Below are positions 1 through 8,785 of a stretch of DNA of 64,000 nt, piece by piece (the first letter of the stretch is position 1; each line of letters opens with the position of its first letter). Source of the stretch: Leptospira wolffii serovar Khorat str. Khorat-H2 (GTDB taxonomy: Bacteria; Spirochaetota; Leptospiria; Leptospirales; Leptospiraceae). The notes below the pieces were generated by a model. That model saw only the letters and a program-made list of their open reading frames with translations, searched no databases and was not told where the DNA came from. Position numbers and translations under genes: made by a program. The stretch lies in contig NZ_AKWX02000007.1 in assembly GCF_000306115.2 (NCBI RefSeq), positions 620,001 to 684,000 on the forward strand, in the 5' to 3' direction.

Positions 1-992
1 GACTTCTGAAAGAGGAAGTGGATGAGGAGGATATCGCCAATATCGTATCCCGTTGGACCGGCATTCCGGTATCCAAGATGCTCCAGGGAGAAAAGGCAAA
101 GCTACTTCGTATGGAAGATTCCTTGAAGAGCAAGGTGATAGGACAGGACCATGCGCTGGAATTGCTTTCCGAAGCGATTCGCAGATCCCGCGCCGGAATT
201 TCGGATGCAAACCGACCCATCGGAACCTTTCTGTTCTTGGGACCTACAGGTGTGGGAAAGACGGAAACGGCCAAGGCATTGTCGGACTTTCTTTTCGACG
301 ATCCGAACGCGATGCTTCGGATAGATATGAGCGAGTATATGGAGGCACATTCCGTATCTCGTTTGATAGGAGCTCCTCCCGGCTATATCGGCCACGACGA
401 AGGAGGACAACTCACGGAAGCGGTGAGAAGACGACCTTATTCCGTCATACTATTCGACGAGGTGGAGAAAGCGCATCCAGAGGTGTTCAATATCTTCCTA
501 CAGATTCTGGACGAAGGTAGGCTAACGGATAGCAAGGGTAGGAATGTGGACTTTAAGAACACGGTCATCATTCTGACTTCCAATATAGGTTCCGAGATAC
601 TAAGCTCGAAAGAATATAGTCAGGAAGAAAAGGAAAGAATGGTGGACCAACGCTTGAAGAAACATTTCAAGCCGGAGTTCCTGAACCGATTGGACGAAGT
701 GATACTCTTCCGTTCCGTGGATGAGACGATGATCGCGAAGATCGCCGAATTGCAGTTGATGGCCATGAGTAAAAAGGCTCTGGAAAACGGACTCGAAGTG
801 GCTTATACTCCGGCGCTCAGGCAGCATATCGTAAGAGAAGGATTCGATCCGGAATACGGTGCTAGACCTCTTAAAAGATTGATCCAAAGGGAGATCGGAA
901 ATGCTCTCAGCAATTTCATTCTGAAAGGAGAGTTTCAGAACGGTCAAAAGATCACTCTGGACTACTCGGGAGGAAAAGTCTCCGTAAAATAA
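1..992 (+). CDS. clpB: ATP-dependent chaperone ClpB, C-terminal part (5' end outside window)
   Basis: This is the second AAA+ ATPase half of a Hsp100 disaggregase that works with DnaK to rescue aggregated proteins in the cytoplasm. The reading frame is open from base 3 to the left edge, so the gene begins outside the window; the GTG at 18 is internal. Visible are the ClpB linker motif SRWTGIP, Walker A GPTGVGKT, the pore loop [13 protein letters not shown], Walker [12 protein letters not shown], sensor-1 TSNIG, and the C-terminal D2-small motif GARPLKR. The pore loop and the lack of a ClpP-binding IGF/IGL loop in the visible part favour ClpB over ClpA/ClpC. A strong terminator follows within 30 bases. 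Confident in family. Confidence 0.95.
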   Translation, partial: LLKEEVDEEDIANIVSRWTGIPVSKMLQGEKAKLLRMEDSLKSKVIGQDHALELLSEAIRRSRAGISDANRPIGTFLFLGPTGVGKTETAKALSDFLFDDPNAMLRIDMSEYMEAHSVSRLIGAPPGYIGHDEGGQLTEAVRRRPYSVILFDEVEKAHPEVFNIFLQILDEGRLTDSKGRNVDFKNTVIILTSNIGSEILSSKEYSQEEKERMVDQRLKKHFKPEFLNRLDEVILFRSVDETMIAKIAELQLMAMSKKALENGLEVAYTPALRQHIVREGFDPEYGARPLKRLIQREIGNALSNFILKGEFQNGQKITLDYSGGKVSVK

Positions 993-1016
993 ATAGAGGA
1001 AAGAGCGAGCTAAAAC

Positions 1017-1049
1017 AAAAAACCCCGGTAAATACCGGGGTTTTTTTTT
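1017..1049 (+). terminator. Rho-independent terminator after clpB
   Basis: A GC-rich stem (CCCCGGT paired with ACCGGGG around an AAAT loop) is flanked by A and T runs and followed by nine T residues, 25 bases after the clpB stop. The A-run/T-run symmetry means it could also act on transcripts from the opposite strand, including the HTH gene downstream. Confidence 0.9.
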
Positions 1050-1113
1050 ATAAGGGAAAAGAATGTGCAATATTGCACTACAGGGAGCGGAAAAGCTCCC
1101 CGTTTGTTTCGGA

Positions 1114-1539
1114 TTAGAATTCTACTTTATGTAGAAATAATTCCTCTTTTTTCATTTTTAAGACCTTAGAGGCCATGCTCTTAAATTCTTCTGGGGGTTC
1201 CAAAAGTCCCAATTCCACTTTGGAAAGGAACGGGGTGGAAACCTTAAGTTTCTTCGCCATATCGTATTGTTTGATTCCCAATTCTCTGCGTTTTGCCCAG
1301 AGTTTATTGGTGAGGCCTTGGCTGAATTCAGGGTAAACCTCTTCGACCGGGCTCTCGTTAAAAAGTTTATCTAATGTGGTTTTCAAATATTTTGCACAAG
1401 CTTGTCTGAACTTTTCCGTAGGAGCTTGGCTTCCTGTTTCGATCTTGGAAAGGTAGCTAGGGGATACACCCAAAGCTCTTGCCATATCGTATTGTTTGAT
1501 ACCCCGTTTTTTACGGAGCATATAGATGTGGTTATTCAT
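1114..1539 (-). CDS. Tandem XRE-family helix-turn-helix regulator
   Basis: A 141-residue DNA-binding protein made of two XRE/Cro-type HTH domains, roughly residues 4-60 and 78-135. Each repeat holds the same core: RGIKQYDMARALGVS...YLSKIE in the first and LGIKQYDMAKKLKVS...FLSKVE in the second, so the protein is an internal duplication. No ligand or signalling domain is present. An AAGGGGAA ribosome site lies just upstream of the ATG. A monomer with two HTH units could bind two half-sites or act as a pseudo-dimer. Target genes are unknown; the nearest minus-strand operon begins 2.9 kb away, so nothing in the context fixes its role. Family assignment is firm, function open. Confidence 0.9.
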   Translation of the reverse strand: MNNHIYMLRKKRGIKQYDMARALGVSPSYLSKIETGSQAPTEKFRQACAKYLKTTLDKLFNESPVEEVYPEFSQGLTNKLWAKRRELGIKQYDMAKKLKVSTPFLSKVELGLLEPPEEFKSMASKVLKMKKEELFLHKVEF

Positions 1540-1756
1540 TCTTTTCCCCTTTTTTACCGTTTTATTAAGAGGTCGCTTAGCCTCAAGAATAAATTTCCAT
1601 CACTCTCCATTCGGATTCTGGATAGAAGTTTTTTCCTAAGTAGGCTAATACTAAAAGAACAGACTTTAGGAAGCAAGCGATTTGAGCTTATGCCTCGCGA
1701 AAAGTAAATACCCTATTTTAGGTATTTAGAAAACGGTCGGTAGGCCAATCGTCGAA

Positions 1757-1813
1757 AACCCTAATGATTTAGGGTTAGAAGCAAGGGAAAAAGAGGGAAC
1801 CTTTTCCCTTGCT
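1757..1813. terminator. Two adjacent perfect hairpins between convergent-side gene ends
   Basis: Two perfect inverted repeats sit side by side: AACCCTAA/TTAGGGTT with a TGAT loop (1757-1776), then a 12-bp stem AGCAAGGGAAAA/TTTTCCCTTGCT with a 10-base loop (1780-1813). They lie directly after the minus-strand lipoprotein stop at 1826. Neither is followed by a long T run on the minus strand, so termination or 3'-end protection is inferred from position only. Confidence 0.5.
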
Positions 1814-1825
1814 ATTTGTCATCCT

Positions 1826-3373
1826 TTAGATTTTGGCGGGTTTCAGTTCTTTGGAATCAACTATGAACTGATAATCGGTCTTTAGCTTTTGGGTGAACTC
1901 TTTGGCTAGTCCTTGCCTTTTGGCTCTAAGCAACTCGTCCTTAATTTTCTCTCGAACCTCTCCGTAAGGAAGAGGGACTCTGTCTTGAGGATTATTCGGA
2001 TTAGGCTTAGCATAAGTGAATAGTTTGCCTGTCTCGTATTGCTCTCTGATCTCCGCTTCGCTTACGTCCAAGTTGGCTGGAAGAACTTTCTTGAAGACTA
2101 AAGGTTGGAGGCTGTATAATTTCATCAGAGCGAATTCTTCCTGGAATTGCTGAGACTCGTATACCTTTTTGATCTCTTTGCTTTGATCGCCGATTTTATA
2201 CCAAATAAATTGGTGTTTAAAGAATTGTAATACGTTAGTCTTGTTCTCGAGCTTTCCGGCGTCTAGTCCGGTTGCGGCCGCAAGTTGTCTGAGTTCTATT
2301 ACGACATCTTTGTATTTAACCGTCTCACCGTTCTTGGTATTCGTGAGTAGGACGGATTCGTCGTTAAAGGAATTGAAATTTTCCTGGGTGATCGTAGCCG
2401 CTTGGTAACCGGCGTCTTTGATCACACGCTCTTCCAATTCCATAGCGGCGTTTCCTAAGAATCTTTTTTTCATGTATTCTTCGTATCTAAGAGCGAAATC
2501 GTCCACTTTTAGATCCGCATAATGACGTTTAGCATCCGCTTTGCTTTGTTCGGAAAGCCCTGGAGTGTTGACATAGTTGGAAGCGATGGATTTCAGTTTT
2601 CCGAGTTCTCTTTGGAAGAATTTTCCGAGTCTACCTGCGTAGATGGTTTCCACCTTTTCCACTCGGATTACCAAGAATCTCTTCGGCTTAGGAGCGTTTG
2701 CGGGGGGAGCGGGCATTCTAGGATCTTGAGGCTCTATGAGTTCCTTCACAATCCAGGTTCCTAATTTATCCGCGGCTTCGTTTGTGATTTCCGAGATAGG
2801 ATCGTTACCGCAATTTAAACATTGCGGTTCCAGGAGTCCTCCGATCGCTTTTCTGGAACTTTCGTCTGTATTTTCCGCGATGAATTTAGCCACATCCTTT
2901 TTGGAAGAGATCTGTTGTACTTTTTCCAAGATATCTTTGGCTCTCGCTTCCGTGGAAGCGTTTGCATTCGCGTCGGCGGAAGCTACGAGTGCGATTCTTG
3001 CGAAGGCGAACTTCAATTTCCCTTCCACTTCCAATTTATCCGCTAATTCTTTTTGGAGATAAGCGTAAGCGGATTGAGGGCGTGTGATTTTTAGGAAGAC
3101 TTCGGATTCCGCATCGGAGACAAGATTTTTCTCCGCATTGTATTGTGCGATCAACTTGAATAATCCTAAGGTGTCCAGAAGTTGAGTCTGCTCTTCGACG
3201 GTAGGATGATTCGGTTCGGATTTGCGTCCGCCGGCATTCATCAGTTTATAAAAGTTCCGTAATTCTTTTCTGGTAATGGTTCCGCCTTTAAAGGAAGCGA
3301 GAACGTCGGAGTCCAGGTTACACTGGGAGAGGGCCAGAGACAAGAGGGAGAGTACAAGTATCTTTTTGTTCAT
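1826..3373 (-). CDS. SurA/PpiC-like lipoprotein, putative periplasmic folding factor
   Basis: A 515-residue exported protein. The N-terminus is a lipoprotein signal (hydrophobic stretch ending SLALSQC, acylated Cys about residue 18). Next comes a SurA-type N-terminal helix signature (ASFKGGTITRKEL, like the start of parvulin-associated chaperones). A region around residues 125-190 (FARIALVAS...KDILEKVQ...IGGLLEPQ) resembles a degenerate PpiC rotamase domain. A C-terminal parvulin-like or chaperone segment follows (YETGKLFTYAKP...LPYGEVREKIKDEL). Catalytic residues of parvulins are not clearly kept, so chaperone activity is likelier than isomerase activity. It ends a three-gene minus-strand unit. 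Residue-level homology needs profile comparison, so the function is moderately supported. Confidence 0.65.
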   Translation of the reverse strand: MNKKILVLSLLSLALSQCNLDSDVLASFKGGTITRKELRNFYKLMNAGGRKSEPNHPTVEEQTQLLDTLGLFKLIAQYNAEKNLVSDAESEVFLKITRPQSAYAYLQKELADKLEVEGKLKFAFARIALVASADANANASTEARAKDILEKVQQISSKKDVAKFIAENTDESSRKAIGGLLEPQCLNCGNDPISEITNEAADKLGTWIVKELIEPQDPRMPAPPANAPKPKRFLVIRVEKVETIYAGRLGKFFQRELGKLKSIASNYVNTPGLSEQSKADAKRHYADLKVDDFALRYEEYMKKRFLGNAAMELEERVIKDAGYQAATITQENFNSFNDESVLLTNTKNGETVKYKDVVIELRQLAAATGLDAGKLENKTNVLQFFKHQFIWYKIGDQSKEIKKVYESQQFQEEFALMKLYSLQPLVFKKVLPANLDVSEAEIREQYETGKLFTYAKPNPNNPQDRVPLPYGEVREKIKDELLRAKRQGLAKEFTQKLKTDYQFIVDSKELKPAKI

Positions 3374-3418
3374 ATTTCTTTCGTTTTAATTGATGGTTGG
3401 ACCAGATTCGGGAAGAAG

Positions 3419-3766
3419 CTAGTATTTGTGAATCGTCTTTCGGACAGGTTGTTCCTTTTTACCTTGGATTTCAACGGATATTTCTCGGGTCAGTCGCTTT
3501 TCGTTATCCTGGTATAGACCTTCGGCTGCTCTTGCTCCTGAAGGAAGAGAAGGGGAACTCCAGTCAGCGGGAGTTTCCTTAGTGGATAATGCGAGCATAT
3601 CCTTTCTTTGAGAGGATAATTTTTCCATCTCCGCACCGATAGATTCGCGAAGAGACTCCGAGTAATCCCGATCCGCTGCTATTCTATCTTTGATCTTACC
3701 CAACTCGGTCAAATCTCTGTCGATTTCTTCCGTTTTTCGTAAAAGATGAGCAACTTTAATTTTCAT
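3419..3766 (-). CDS. Hypothetical coiled-coil protein
   Basis: A 115-residue, charged, mainly helical protein. Heptad-like stretches fill residues 1-60 (LLRKTEEIDRDLTELGKIK...AEMEKLSSQRKDML), followed by a Pro/Ser linker and a basic tail. There is no signal peptide or membrane segment, so it should be cytoplasmic. It lies 45 bases upstream of the SurA-like lipoprotein gene and 20 bases downstream of the membrane protein gene, on the same strand, so the three are probably co-transcribed. I do not recognise a family. Confidence 0.6.
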   Translation of the reverse strand: MKIKVAHLLRKTEEIDRDLTELGKIKDRIAADRDYSESLRESIGAEMEKLSSQRKDMLALSTKETPADWSSPSLPSGARAAEGLYQDNEKRLTREISVEIQGKKEQPVRKTIHKY

Positions 3767-3786
3767 GAATAGTCGATCCGAAGCTT

Positions 3787-4491
3787 CTATATCTCACTTC
3801 CGGATTCTGGACCCAGGGTGCCTTCTTGCAAGTAAGAAAAGAAGAGGCCTAAAGAGAAGAGAGCGAACTCCTTACCTGGGCGAGAAACGGTTATAAGGAG
3901 AAAGAATGCGAAAAATAAGAGACGACTTACCGGATCGATTCTTCCCCGAGTCAATACCCATCCTAATCCTAAATACAGAAGAATGGATTTATAAAAAGAA
4001 GGCTCCGGTACCGGGGAGACATCCGTAAAATAGAGCCATATCAAGGAGGCGACACAAAAAGAACCTAAAACCGCGATACGGAATCCTTTGGAAAAGAAAG
4101 GAATCACTATAACCGCCATAAGAGGAACTAAGAAAGGGGAGAAATCTCTACGGGCGTAGGCCAGAATGCAGGAGGAGGCCAGAAGCAATAGACCGACCGC
4201 CTCTTTAAAGGCGGGAGATCGATTGCTCAAGAAGGAAAAGCCTCCTCCGGAAACGATCCCGGCCAAGCTGATACATAATAGATCCAGAATATCTTCCGGA
4301 GAGGAACCGTCCCAAAGAGACAGGACACAGAGACAAGCGGGGAAGAATAAAAATCCTACGCCAGGCCTCAAGCTTCTGGCCGAATGAAATTGGGAAAGCG
4401 CTAGGGTGAGGCAGAGAATAAGAGCTCCTGAGAATGGAAATCCGTAAGTCTTGAAAAACAGGAAGGCGGTGGAAAAGAAAAGAAAAACCAT
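3787..4491 (-). CDS. Hypothetical multi-spanning membrane protein
   Basis: A 234-residue inner-membrane protein with about seven or eight hydrophobic segments and short polar loops. It starts almost at its first membrane segment and ends with an acidic cytoplasmic-looking tail (GPESGSEI). No catalytic motif was found. It is the first gene of the minus-strand unit with the coiled-coil protein and the SurA-like lipoprotein, and its start lies 48 bases from the divergent STAS gene start, so regulatory DNA for both directions must fit in that short gap or within the coding ends. Function unknown. Confidence 0.6.
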   Translation of the reverse strand: MVFLFFSTAFLFFKTYGFPFSGALILCLTLALSQFHSARSLRPGVGFLFFPACLCVLSLWDGSSPEDILDLLCISLAGIVSGGGFSFLSNRSPAFKEAVGLLLLASSCILAYARRDFSPFLVPLMAVIVIPFFSKGFRIAVLGSFCVASLIWLYFTDVSPVPEPSFYKSILLYLGLGWVLTRGRIDPVSRLLFFAFFLLITVSRPGKEFALFSLGLFFSYLQEGTLGPESGSEI

Positions 4492-4539
4492 TTGTATCTA
4501 TTTGGAAATCTCGGTATCGTGGCGAATCGGGAAACAGCT

Positions 4540-4890
4540 ATGATTCTTAACGAGATCATCATCTCGACGGAAAAGATAGACAGCGTTCAAGTTCTGAAAT
4601 TGCAGGGTTCTATCAACTCCTTTACGGAGAAAAAGTTCAAGGATGCGCTTTCCGTCGCCGTGCGCCAGAGCGCTGTGATCATGGATATGGAGGACGTGCA
4701 TTTGGTATCTTCTACGGGAGTTCAGGCCTTAAAGGAAGTGAGCCAGGTCAGTTTTTCCAGTAAGAACAAACTTGTACTAGTAAATATTTCCAAACCCGTA
4801 ATCAACGCATTCAAGATGGCAGGCTTAAACGGTTTCTTTCTCATCGCAGGAGACGAAGAGGCTGCCTTAAAAATCGCCTCGAAACGCTGA
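4540..4890 (+). CDS. STAS-domain protein, anti-sigma factor antagonist-like
   Basis: A 116-residue single-domain STAS protein (SpoIIAA/RsbV type). The strand-helix pattern is intact and the phosphoacceptor region reads MEDVHLVSSTGVQAL, with Ser/Thr at the site phosphorylated by RsbW-type kinases in known members. An ATG at 4492 would add 16 residues unlike the family, so I chose 4540, where homology begins, although its ribosome site (GGGA) is weak. It is likely a cytoplasmic partner-switching protein controlling a sigma factor or a signalling enzyme. No RsbW-like kinase or phosphatase gene is adjacent, so its partner is elsewhere. Confidence 0.85.
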   Translation: MILNEIIISTEKIDSVQVLKLQGSINSFTEKKFKDALSVAVRQSAVIMDMEDVHLVSSTGVQALKEVSQVSFSSKNKLVLVNISKPVINAFKMAGLNGFFLIAGDEEAALKIASKR

Positions 4891-4947
4891 CAAAACGTTC
4901 TGCTTTAGACAAAAAGAAAATATGTTTCCATTCTGGAAGATGTAAAG

Positions 4948-5703
4948 ATGAAATCCGAAAAGAAAACCTCCTTCAATTATTTCAGAAAAGCTTGGCATAT
5001 GCTCGGCTTGATCCTTCCGGTTTGTTATTATCTGGATATTTTTCAGGGAGCCTATGGACTCGTTTACGCGACTAGAGCGGTTCTAGTTCTGATACTTTTG
5101 TTTTGTCTGGCCTTATTGGTCTTACTGGAGTTTTCCAGATTCAAGATCGGATTCGTGCAGTCCCTATTCGTGAAAATCGCCGGCCCTCTACTCAAGGAAG
5201 AGGAGAAGTATCGGATCAACGGAACTTTTCCTTATTTTCTTTCCATCACCTTCGTAGTATTATTCTTTCCTCCGGATATTGCGATACTATCCCTTTTGTT
5301 CCTGGTCATCGGAGATCCGATGGCCGCTTGGGTAGGAACCCATTACGGAAAAAACCGTTTCTCCAACGGGAAATCCAAGGAAGGGATCGTGGCGTTTCTG
5401 GTTTCCTCCGCCTTGGTCGGAATCTGGTTCGTATATTTGGTCCAGGGAGATTCTAGAACCTTCGGGATTTATCATTTCGGAAGCGGATCCTTTTGGGAGA
5501 ATCTGATTCTTATTCTTCCCGCTGTGGTCGCAGCCGCTGTAACAGAATTGTATAGCGGAACGTATTGGAACGGAGTGGTGGACGATAATCTTCTGATCCC
5601 CGTGGTTTCCGCCGTGGTTTTGGGAAGCTTGGCTATTTGGATTTTAGGATTGGAGCCCTCTCAGATATTCTTGGATCCTACGCTTTTATTCGCGAAATAT
5701 TAG
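4948..5703 (+). CDS. Dolichol/polyprenol-kinase-like membrane protein
   Basis: A 251-residue integral membrane protein with about seven membrane segments. It carries the signature of the diacylglycerol/polyprenol kinase and CDP-diglyceride synthetase-like superfamily: GDPMAAWVG followed by YGKNRFSNGKSKEG around residues 130-155, and VVDDNLLIP near the C-terminus. Known relatives (SEC59, VTE5) phosphorylate long-chain isoprenoid alcohols using CTP. A role in recycling a polyprenol or phytol-like lipid at the inner membrane is inferred. It follows the STAS gene by 57 bases. The family is well supported, the substrate is not. Confidence 0.75.
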   Translation: MKSEKKTSFNYFRKAWHMLGLILPVCYYLDIFQGAYGLVYATRAVLVLILLFCLALLVLLEFSRFKIGFVQSLFVKIAGPLLKEEEKYRINGTFPYFLSITFVVLFFPPDIAILSLLFLVIGDPMAAWVGTHYGKNRFSNGKSKEGIVAFLVSSALVGIWFVYLVQGDSRTFGIYHFGSGSFWENLILILPAVVAAAVTELYSGTYWNGVVDDNLLIPVVSAVVLGSLAIWILGLEPSQIFLDPTLLFAKY

Positions 5704-5732
5704 ATTCGATTTAAGATAAAAGGGGCAATCGC

Positions 5733-6155
5733 GTGGACATAATCGTAGCAAAAGTTGCGGATTGGGTTAGTCTTGTTTCTTTTATCATCTCTTTAATAAT
5801 TCTTCATCTTACTTGGAAGATAAAGAATTATTATGTACAGAGAATTCGAATTCCGCAGTTATTGGAAAAGATTCGGAGTGAAATATCCCGTTTACATTCT
5901 ATGATTAATAATTATGAGAATGAACGGCCAAGTATCGAATTGCTTCTGATTGACATCGGTAGTTGGTGTAAGTCATTGAAAGGGAAGGTTTCCTTCTCGG
6001 AAGGCTCTGATTTGAAGGAAGCCTTAAGATTAATTCGCAAATACGAAAAGGGACTACAGAATAGAGATTCCGCTTTCCGAATATACAAAAAATTGAGAAA
6101 TGCAACTGAATTTATATCGGAATCCCAAATGGACCGAGATATAATCGGAGCCTAA
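5733..6155 (+). CDS. Hypothetical membrane-anchored helical protein (pair member 1)
   Basis: A 140-residue protein starting at a GTG preceded by AAAGGGG. One N-terminal membrane segment (residues 12-30, VSLVSFIISLIILHLTW) is followed by a basic junction and a long, predicted helical, cytoplasmic region rich in Lys, Arg and Glu. Codon use is visibly more A/T-rich than in the flanking genes, which hints at recent acquisition. It is two bases from the next gene, so the two are translated together. I recognise no family. The arrangement (short membrane anchor plus helical domain beside a small soluble protein) is common in accessory loci but does not prove a function. Confidence 0.65.
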   Translation: MDIIVAKVADWVSLVSFIISLIILHLTWKIKNYYVQRIRIPQLLEKIRSEISRLHSMINNYENERPSIELLLIDIGSWCKSLKGKVSFSEGSDLKEALRLIRKYEKGLQNRDSAFRIYKKLRNATEFISESQMDRDIIGA

Positions 6156-6157
6156 TT

Positions 6158-6652
6158 ATGAGTTCTAAAAATTCGATTCCTTTTCGTGAAGTTATTTTTC
6201 GCCTAATTGATAAAACCCGCGATGGAGAAATTCGGTGGTCGAAAGTCCCTGTTGCGAAGATTGATAAAAAGCGAACGGAGAAGGATTATTTAAGCGATTG
6301 CTATAAGACTAAATTCGAGGGTAAAATTCTGATGATTTTTACCGAAAACATTTTAGTGGATAAGGACGGTTCTGCGCAAGCGATCGCTTCACTTACCTTT
6401 CAGGCGATTGCGGGAATTACTAAGAAGTATCCGTTTTGGAATCGAACCGTACATCTTGCCATTGTAGACGAATCGAATCAAATTCTATGGGAATTTCCCG
6501 ACTCGGAGATTGTTGCAGATTTGCTGAATACAATTCAATACCAAGTAGCAGGTGTTGGGGATTTTATTAAGCGTGTTTTGACCGAGGAGCCCTCTAACGT
6601 AGAAAAGCAGCAGAGGGGGCATTTGAGAGCAAAAAGCGGAAAGAAAAAATAA
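6158..6652 (+). CDS. Hypothetical small soluble protein (pair member 2)
   Basis: A 164-residue soluble protein starting two bases after the previous stop. The layout resembles a widespread unnamed small domain: an N-terminal helix then G-E-I-x-W (residues 23-27), a beta segment (YKTKFEGKILMIF), a later LAIVDESNQILWEF hairpin, and a C-terminal helix. The tail is very basic (RGHLRAKSGKKK), suggesting contact with nucleic acid or acidic membrane surfaces. Like its partner it is A/T-rich compared with neighbours. No catalytic motif is visible. It probably acts together with the membrane-anchored partner. Function unknown. Confidence 0.65.
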   Translation: MSSKNSIPFREVIFRLIDKTRDGEIRWSKVPVAKIDKKRTEKDYLSDCYKTKFEGKILMIFTENILVDKDGSAQAIASLTFQAIAGITKKYPFWNRTVHLAIVDESNQILWEFPDSEIVADLLNTIQYQVAGVGDFIKRVLTEEPSNVEKQQRGHLRAKSGKKK

Positions 6653-6663
6653 GTTTTCATTCC

Positions 6664-7227
6664 CTAATTTGCAGCGGGCAGGACATGATAAACGAAATCA
6701 ATCTTAGTCTTGGTGGATCCGCTTATTCCTTTGGCAGTCCAGTTAAATTCCAGGTCGCTAGGAAAGAGAGAAGTCTCATACGGATATAGTTTCAATCGAT
6801 TCTCTTTTTTTTGTTTTTCCTTGATCATGCTTCCTAGGTAATTAAAGGAACCAATCCAATCTTCTCCTATTTCAAAACCCTCCATTTTACCTCGCACTCC
6901 CGAGAATTCGTACATTGCAAAATAGGTTTCGCGGATTTGGGATCTTTCCTCCGGACTGAATTTTCGGTTCATTCTTAGGATGAATCCCGGAGTCTCACGG
7001 GCATGGAAGTAAAGGAAATTGGAAAGATCCTCCCAAGTCTGGGGTTTCTTATCGTTCGGTATGTCCACCGAATATTTTTTATTTAAGGGACTAGGTTCCC
7101 TACACACACCGTCTCTCGTGAAATAGTCGCATAATTCCACCTTTTCGACGGCGAGATTCGCCGGTTGGCATGCGGAAAGAAGGAGGGCGAAAAGAATTTT
7201 ATCAGCGTTTTTCCAGGGATAGAACAT
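6664..7227 (-). CDS. Hypothetical lipoprotein
   Basis: A 187-residue exported protein with a short signal ending LLLSAC, consistent with a lipoprotein lipidated at Cys20. The mature part is soluble and polar with four or so aromatic-rich strands and no recognised domain. Its start overlaps the end of the DUF4416 gene by 26 bases, so it is the last gene of the long minus-strand operon that begins with eno. It ends 11 bases before the convergent plus-strand gene pair. Function unknown. Confidence 0.65.
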   Translation of the reverse strand: MFYPWKNADKILFALLLSACQPANLAVEKVELCDYFTRDGVCREPSPLNKKYSVDIPNDKKPQTWEDLSNFLYFHARETPGFILRMNRKFSPEERSQIRETYFAMYEFSGVRGKMEGFEIGEDWIGSFNYLGSMIKEKQKKENRLKLYPYETSLFPSDLEFNWTAKGISGSTKTKIDFVYHVLPAAN

Positions 7228-7747
7228 ACGATTCTCTTAAATTAGTAAAAAAATATATAACTTCGGGGTGTTTGAAGAATTCGGAGGCTGAGGATTGCGG
7301 GATCCATTTTTGACTCTGGTAGGTATATACGATCTCCGCGAATACTCCGTGGAAGAGGTAGATTCTATGCAGATCCTCTTCTAAAGTCGCAAGAACTAGA
7401 TTATAAGGAGTTAAATATCCGGGAAACACTCGAAAGGATTCGTCCGATTTTCTTAAAGCGGTCTGGAACTTCTGGCATTCTTTTTGGAGGCTTGGCAATT
7501 CTTCCCGGGAAATTCTACGCTTTAAGGAGAGTATCCTTGTGAATCTACCCAAGGGAGAATCCAGGAAATTCTCGAATTGATGGCTCCATTTCGGAAGAGG
7601 TTTGGATTCGTAAAGAGTTTGGGAAAAGGTGTCTTCCGCTTTCTCTTTGAAGCGATAGTATGCCTCCTCATTTTCGTAGGAAACCACGACGAAGAAGGAT
7701 GCGGGAAGGGGTTTTTTGGGTTTGTGTGCCGGAGGTTTTGCCTTCAC
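7202..7747 (-). CDS. DUF4416 family protein
   Basis: A 181-residue cytoplasmic protein matching the DUF4416 pattern: an N-terminal strand (ASFFVVVSY), a middle KRRISREELPSLQKEC helix, and the C-terminal signature PGYLTPYNLVLATLEEDLHRIYLFHGVFAEIV-type region (about residues 110-145) with a final YFFTNLRESYV. The family is found in diverse bacteria and has no established activity; the conserved His and Arg near the GVFAE motif could bind a ligand. It sits in the eno-led operon between an alpha/beta hydrolase and a lipoprotein and overlaps the latter. Confidence 0.75.
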   Translation of the reverse strand: MKAKPPAHKPKKPLPASFFVVVSYENEEAYYRFKEKAEDTFSQTLYESKPLPKWSHQFENFLDSPLGRFTRILSLKRRISREELPSLQKECQKFQTALRKSDESFRVFPGYLTPYNLVLATLEEDLHRIYLFHGVFAEIVYTYQSQKWIPQSSASEFFKHPEVIYFFTNLRESYVLSLEKR

Positions 7748-7774
7748 TGTGAGTCTTTCAAGCCCACCGGCAAT

Positions 7775-8776
7775 TTATATTCTAGAATCGAAATAATCCA
7801 GCAGAATTTTGGTCAACCACCTCCCGTCGGGAATCTCTGGACTGGAATCGGATACGAAGCCCACATGTCCTCCCTTCTTCGTTAAAATCACTTTTAAGTT
7901 AGTGAGTTTGCTCCAAGGAATGGAATTCCATTCGAATATGGGAACGACCGGATCGTCTTCCGCATGGATTAGGATACCCGGATGACGGATCGACTGGATA
8001 TAACCTATACACGAATTAGCTTTATAATATTCCACCGCGCTGTGGTATCCGAACATGGGAGCGGTAATCAGATCGTCTAAATCGAAGAATGTGCGGATTC
8101 TTTGCGCATCTTCCTGCATCTTAGGGCTCAGTCGGATGGTTCCATTCTTCATTTTTTTCTTAAAGCTGCTGACGAAGTGATTTCTATAGAATCTGCCAGA
8201 AAGCGAGTCTATGAAAACGCAATTCTTAGCCAGATCCAGAGGAGGGGAAACCGCCGAGAATGCCGAGGCCTTATGGTTTCTGGATTCTCCGAAAAATTTT
8301 AAGAGTAGATTTGCGGATAGGGAGAAGCCGGATACGAATATCTTTCTAGATAAGGAATCGAAGATATAATCCAAAACGTCCTGCAAATCTTCGGATTGTC
8401 CCGCGTAATAGGAAGTGCCTGAGAAACCGGCTCCTCTACCGCAATTCCGCAGATTCATTCGGACGACTCCGTAGCCCCTTTCCAAAGCCACGCTTGCCAT
8501 GGAAACCAGGTAGGAACTATCCGCGCTACCCTCCATTCCATGTATCATGAGAATGTAATATCCATTCCAAGGAACGGAAGATTTGCGGTAGCCTTCCGTC
8601 GGCGGATTATGCTCCAACCAAAGGGTTTCTCCCGAATCTCCACTCAGAGTGAGTAGAATATCCTCCGAAAAATACGTGCTACGAAGAGGATTTTCCGGAG
8701 GGAATAAAGTGCTATAGATGGTTTGCGCGTGTTTTCCGGAAACGAAACGCCTGGGGCGAAAGCTATGGCCTTCCAT
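7775..8776 (-). CDS. YheT-family alpha/beta hydrolase
   Basis: A 333-residue cytoplasmic hydrolase of the YheT/ABHD1-3 family (COG0429). Seen in order: HAQTIY near residue 16, oxyanion motif [32 protein letters not shown], the nucleophile elbow GFSLSANLL, the acid in HAEDDPVVP, and the catalytic His in KKGGHVGF near the C-terminus. All three catalytic residues are kept. Family members act as carboxylesterases or lipases on small esters or phospholipids; the substrate here is unknown. It lies 9 bases from the upstream gene and 27 from the downstream one in the eno-led operon. Confidence 0.88.
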   Translation of the reverse strand: MEGHSFRPRRFVSGKHAQTIYSTLFPPENPLRSTYFSEDILLTLSGDSGETLWLEHNPPTEGYRKSSVPWNGYYILMIHGMEGSADSSYLVSMASVALERGYGVVRMNLRNCGRGAGFSGTSYYAGQSEDLQDVLDYIFDSLSRKIFVSGFSLSANLLLKFFGESRNHKASAFSAVSPPLDLAKNCVFIDSLSGRFYRNHFVSSFKKKMKNGTIRLSPKMQEDAQRIRTFFDLDDLITAPMFGYHSAVEYYKANSCIGYIQSIRHPGILIHAEDDPVVPIFEWNSIPWSKLTNLKVILTKKGGHVGFVSDSSPEIPDGRWLTKILLDYFDSRI

Positions 8777-8785
8777 ACCTTTTTA

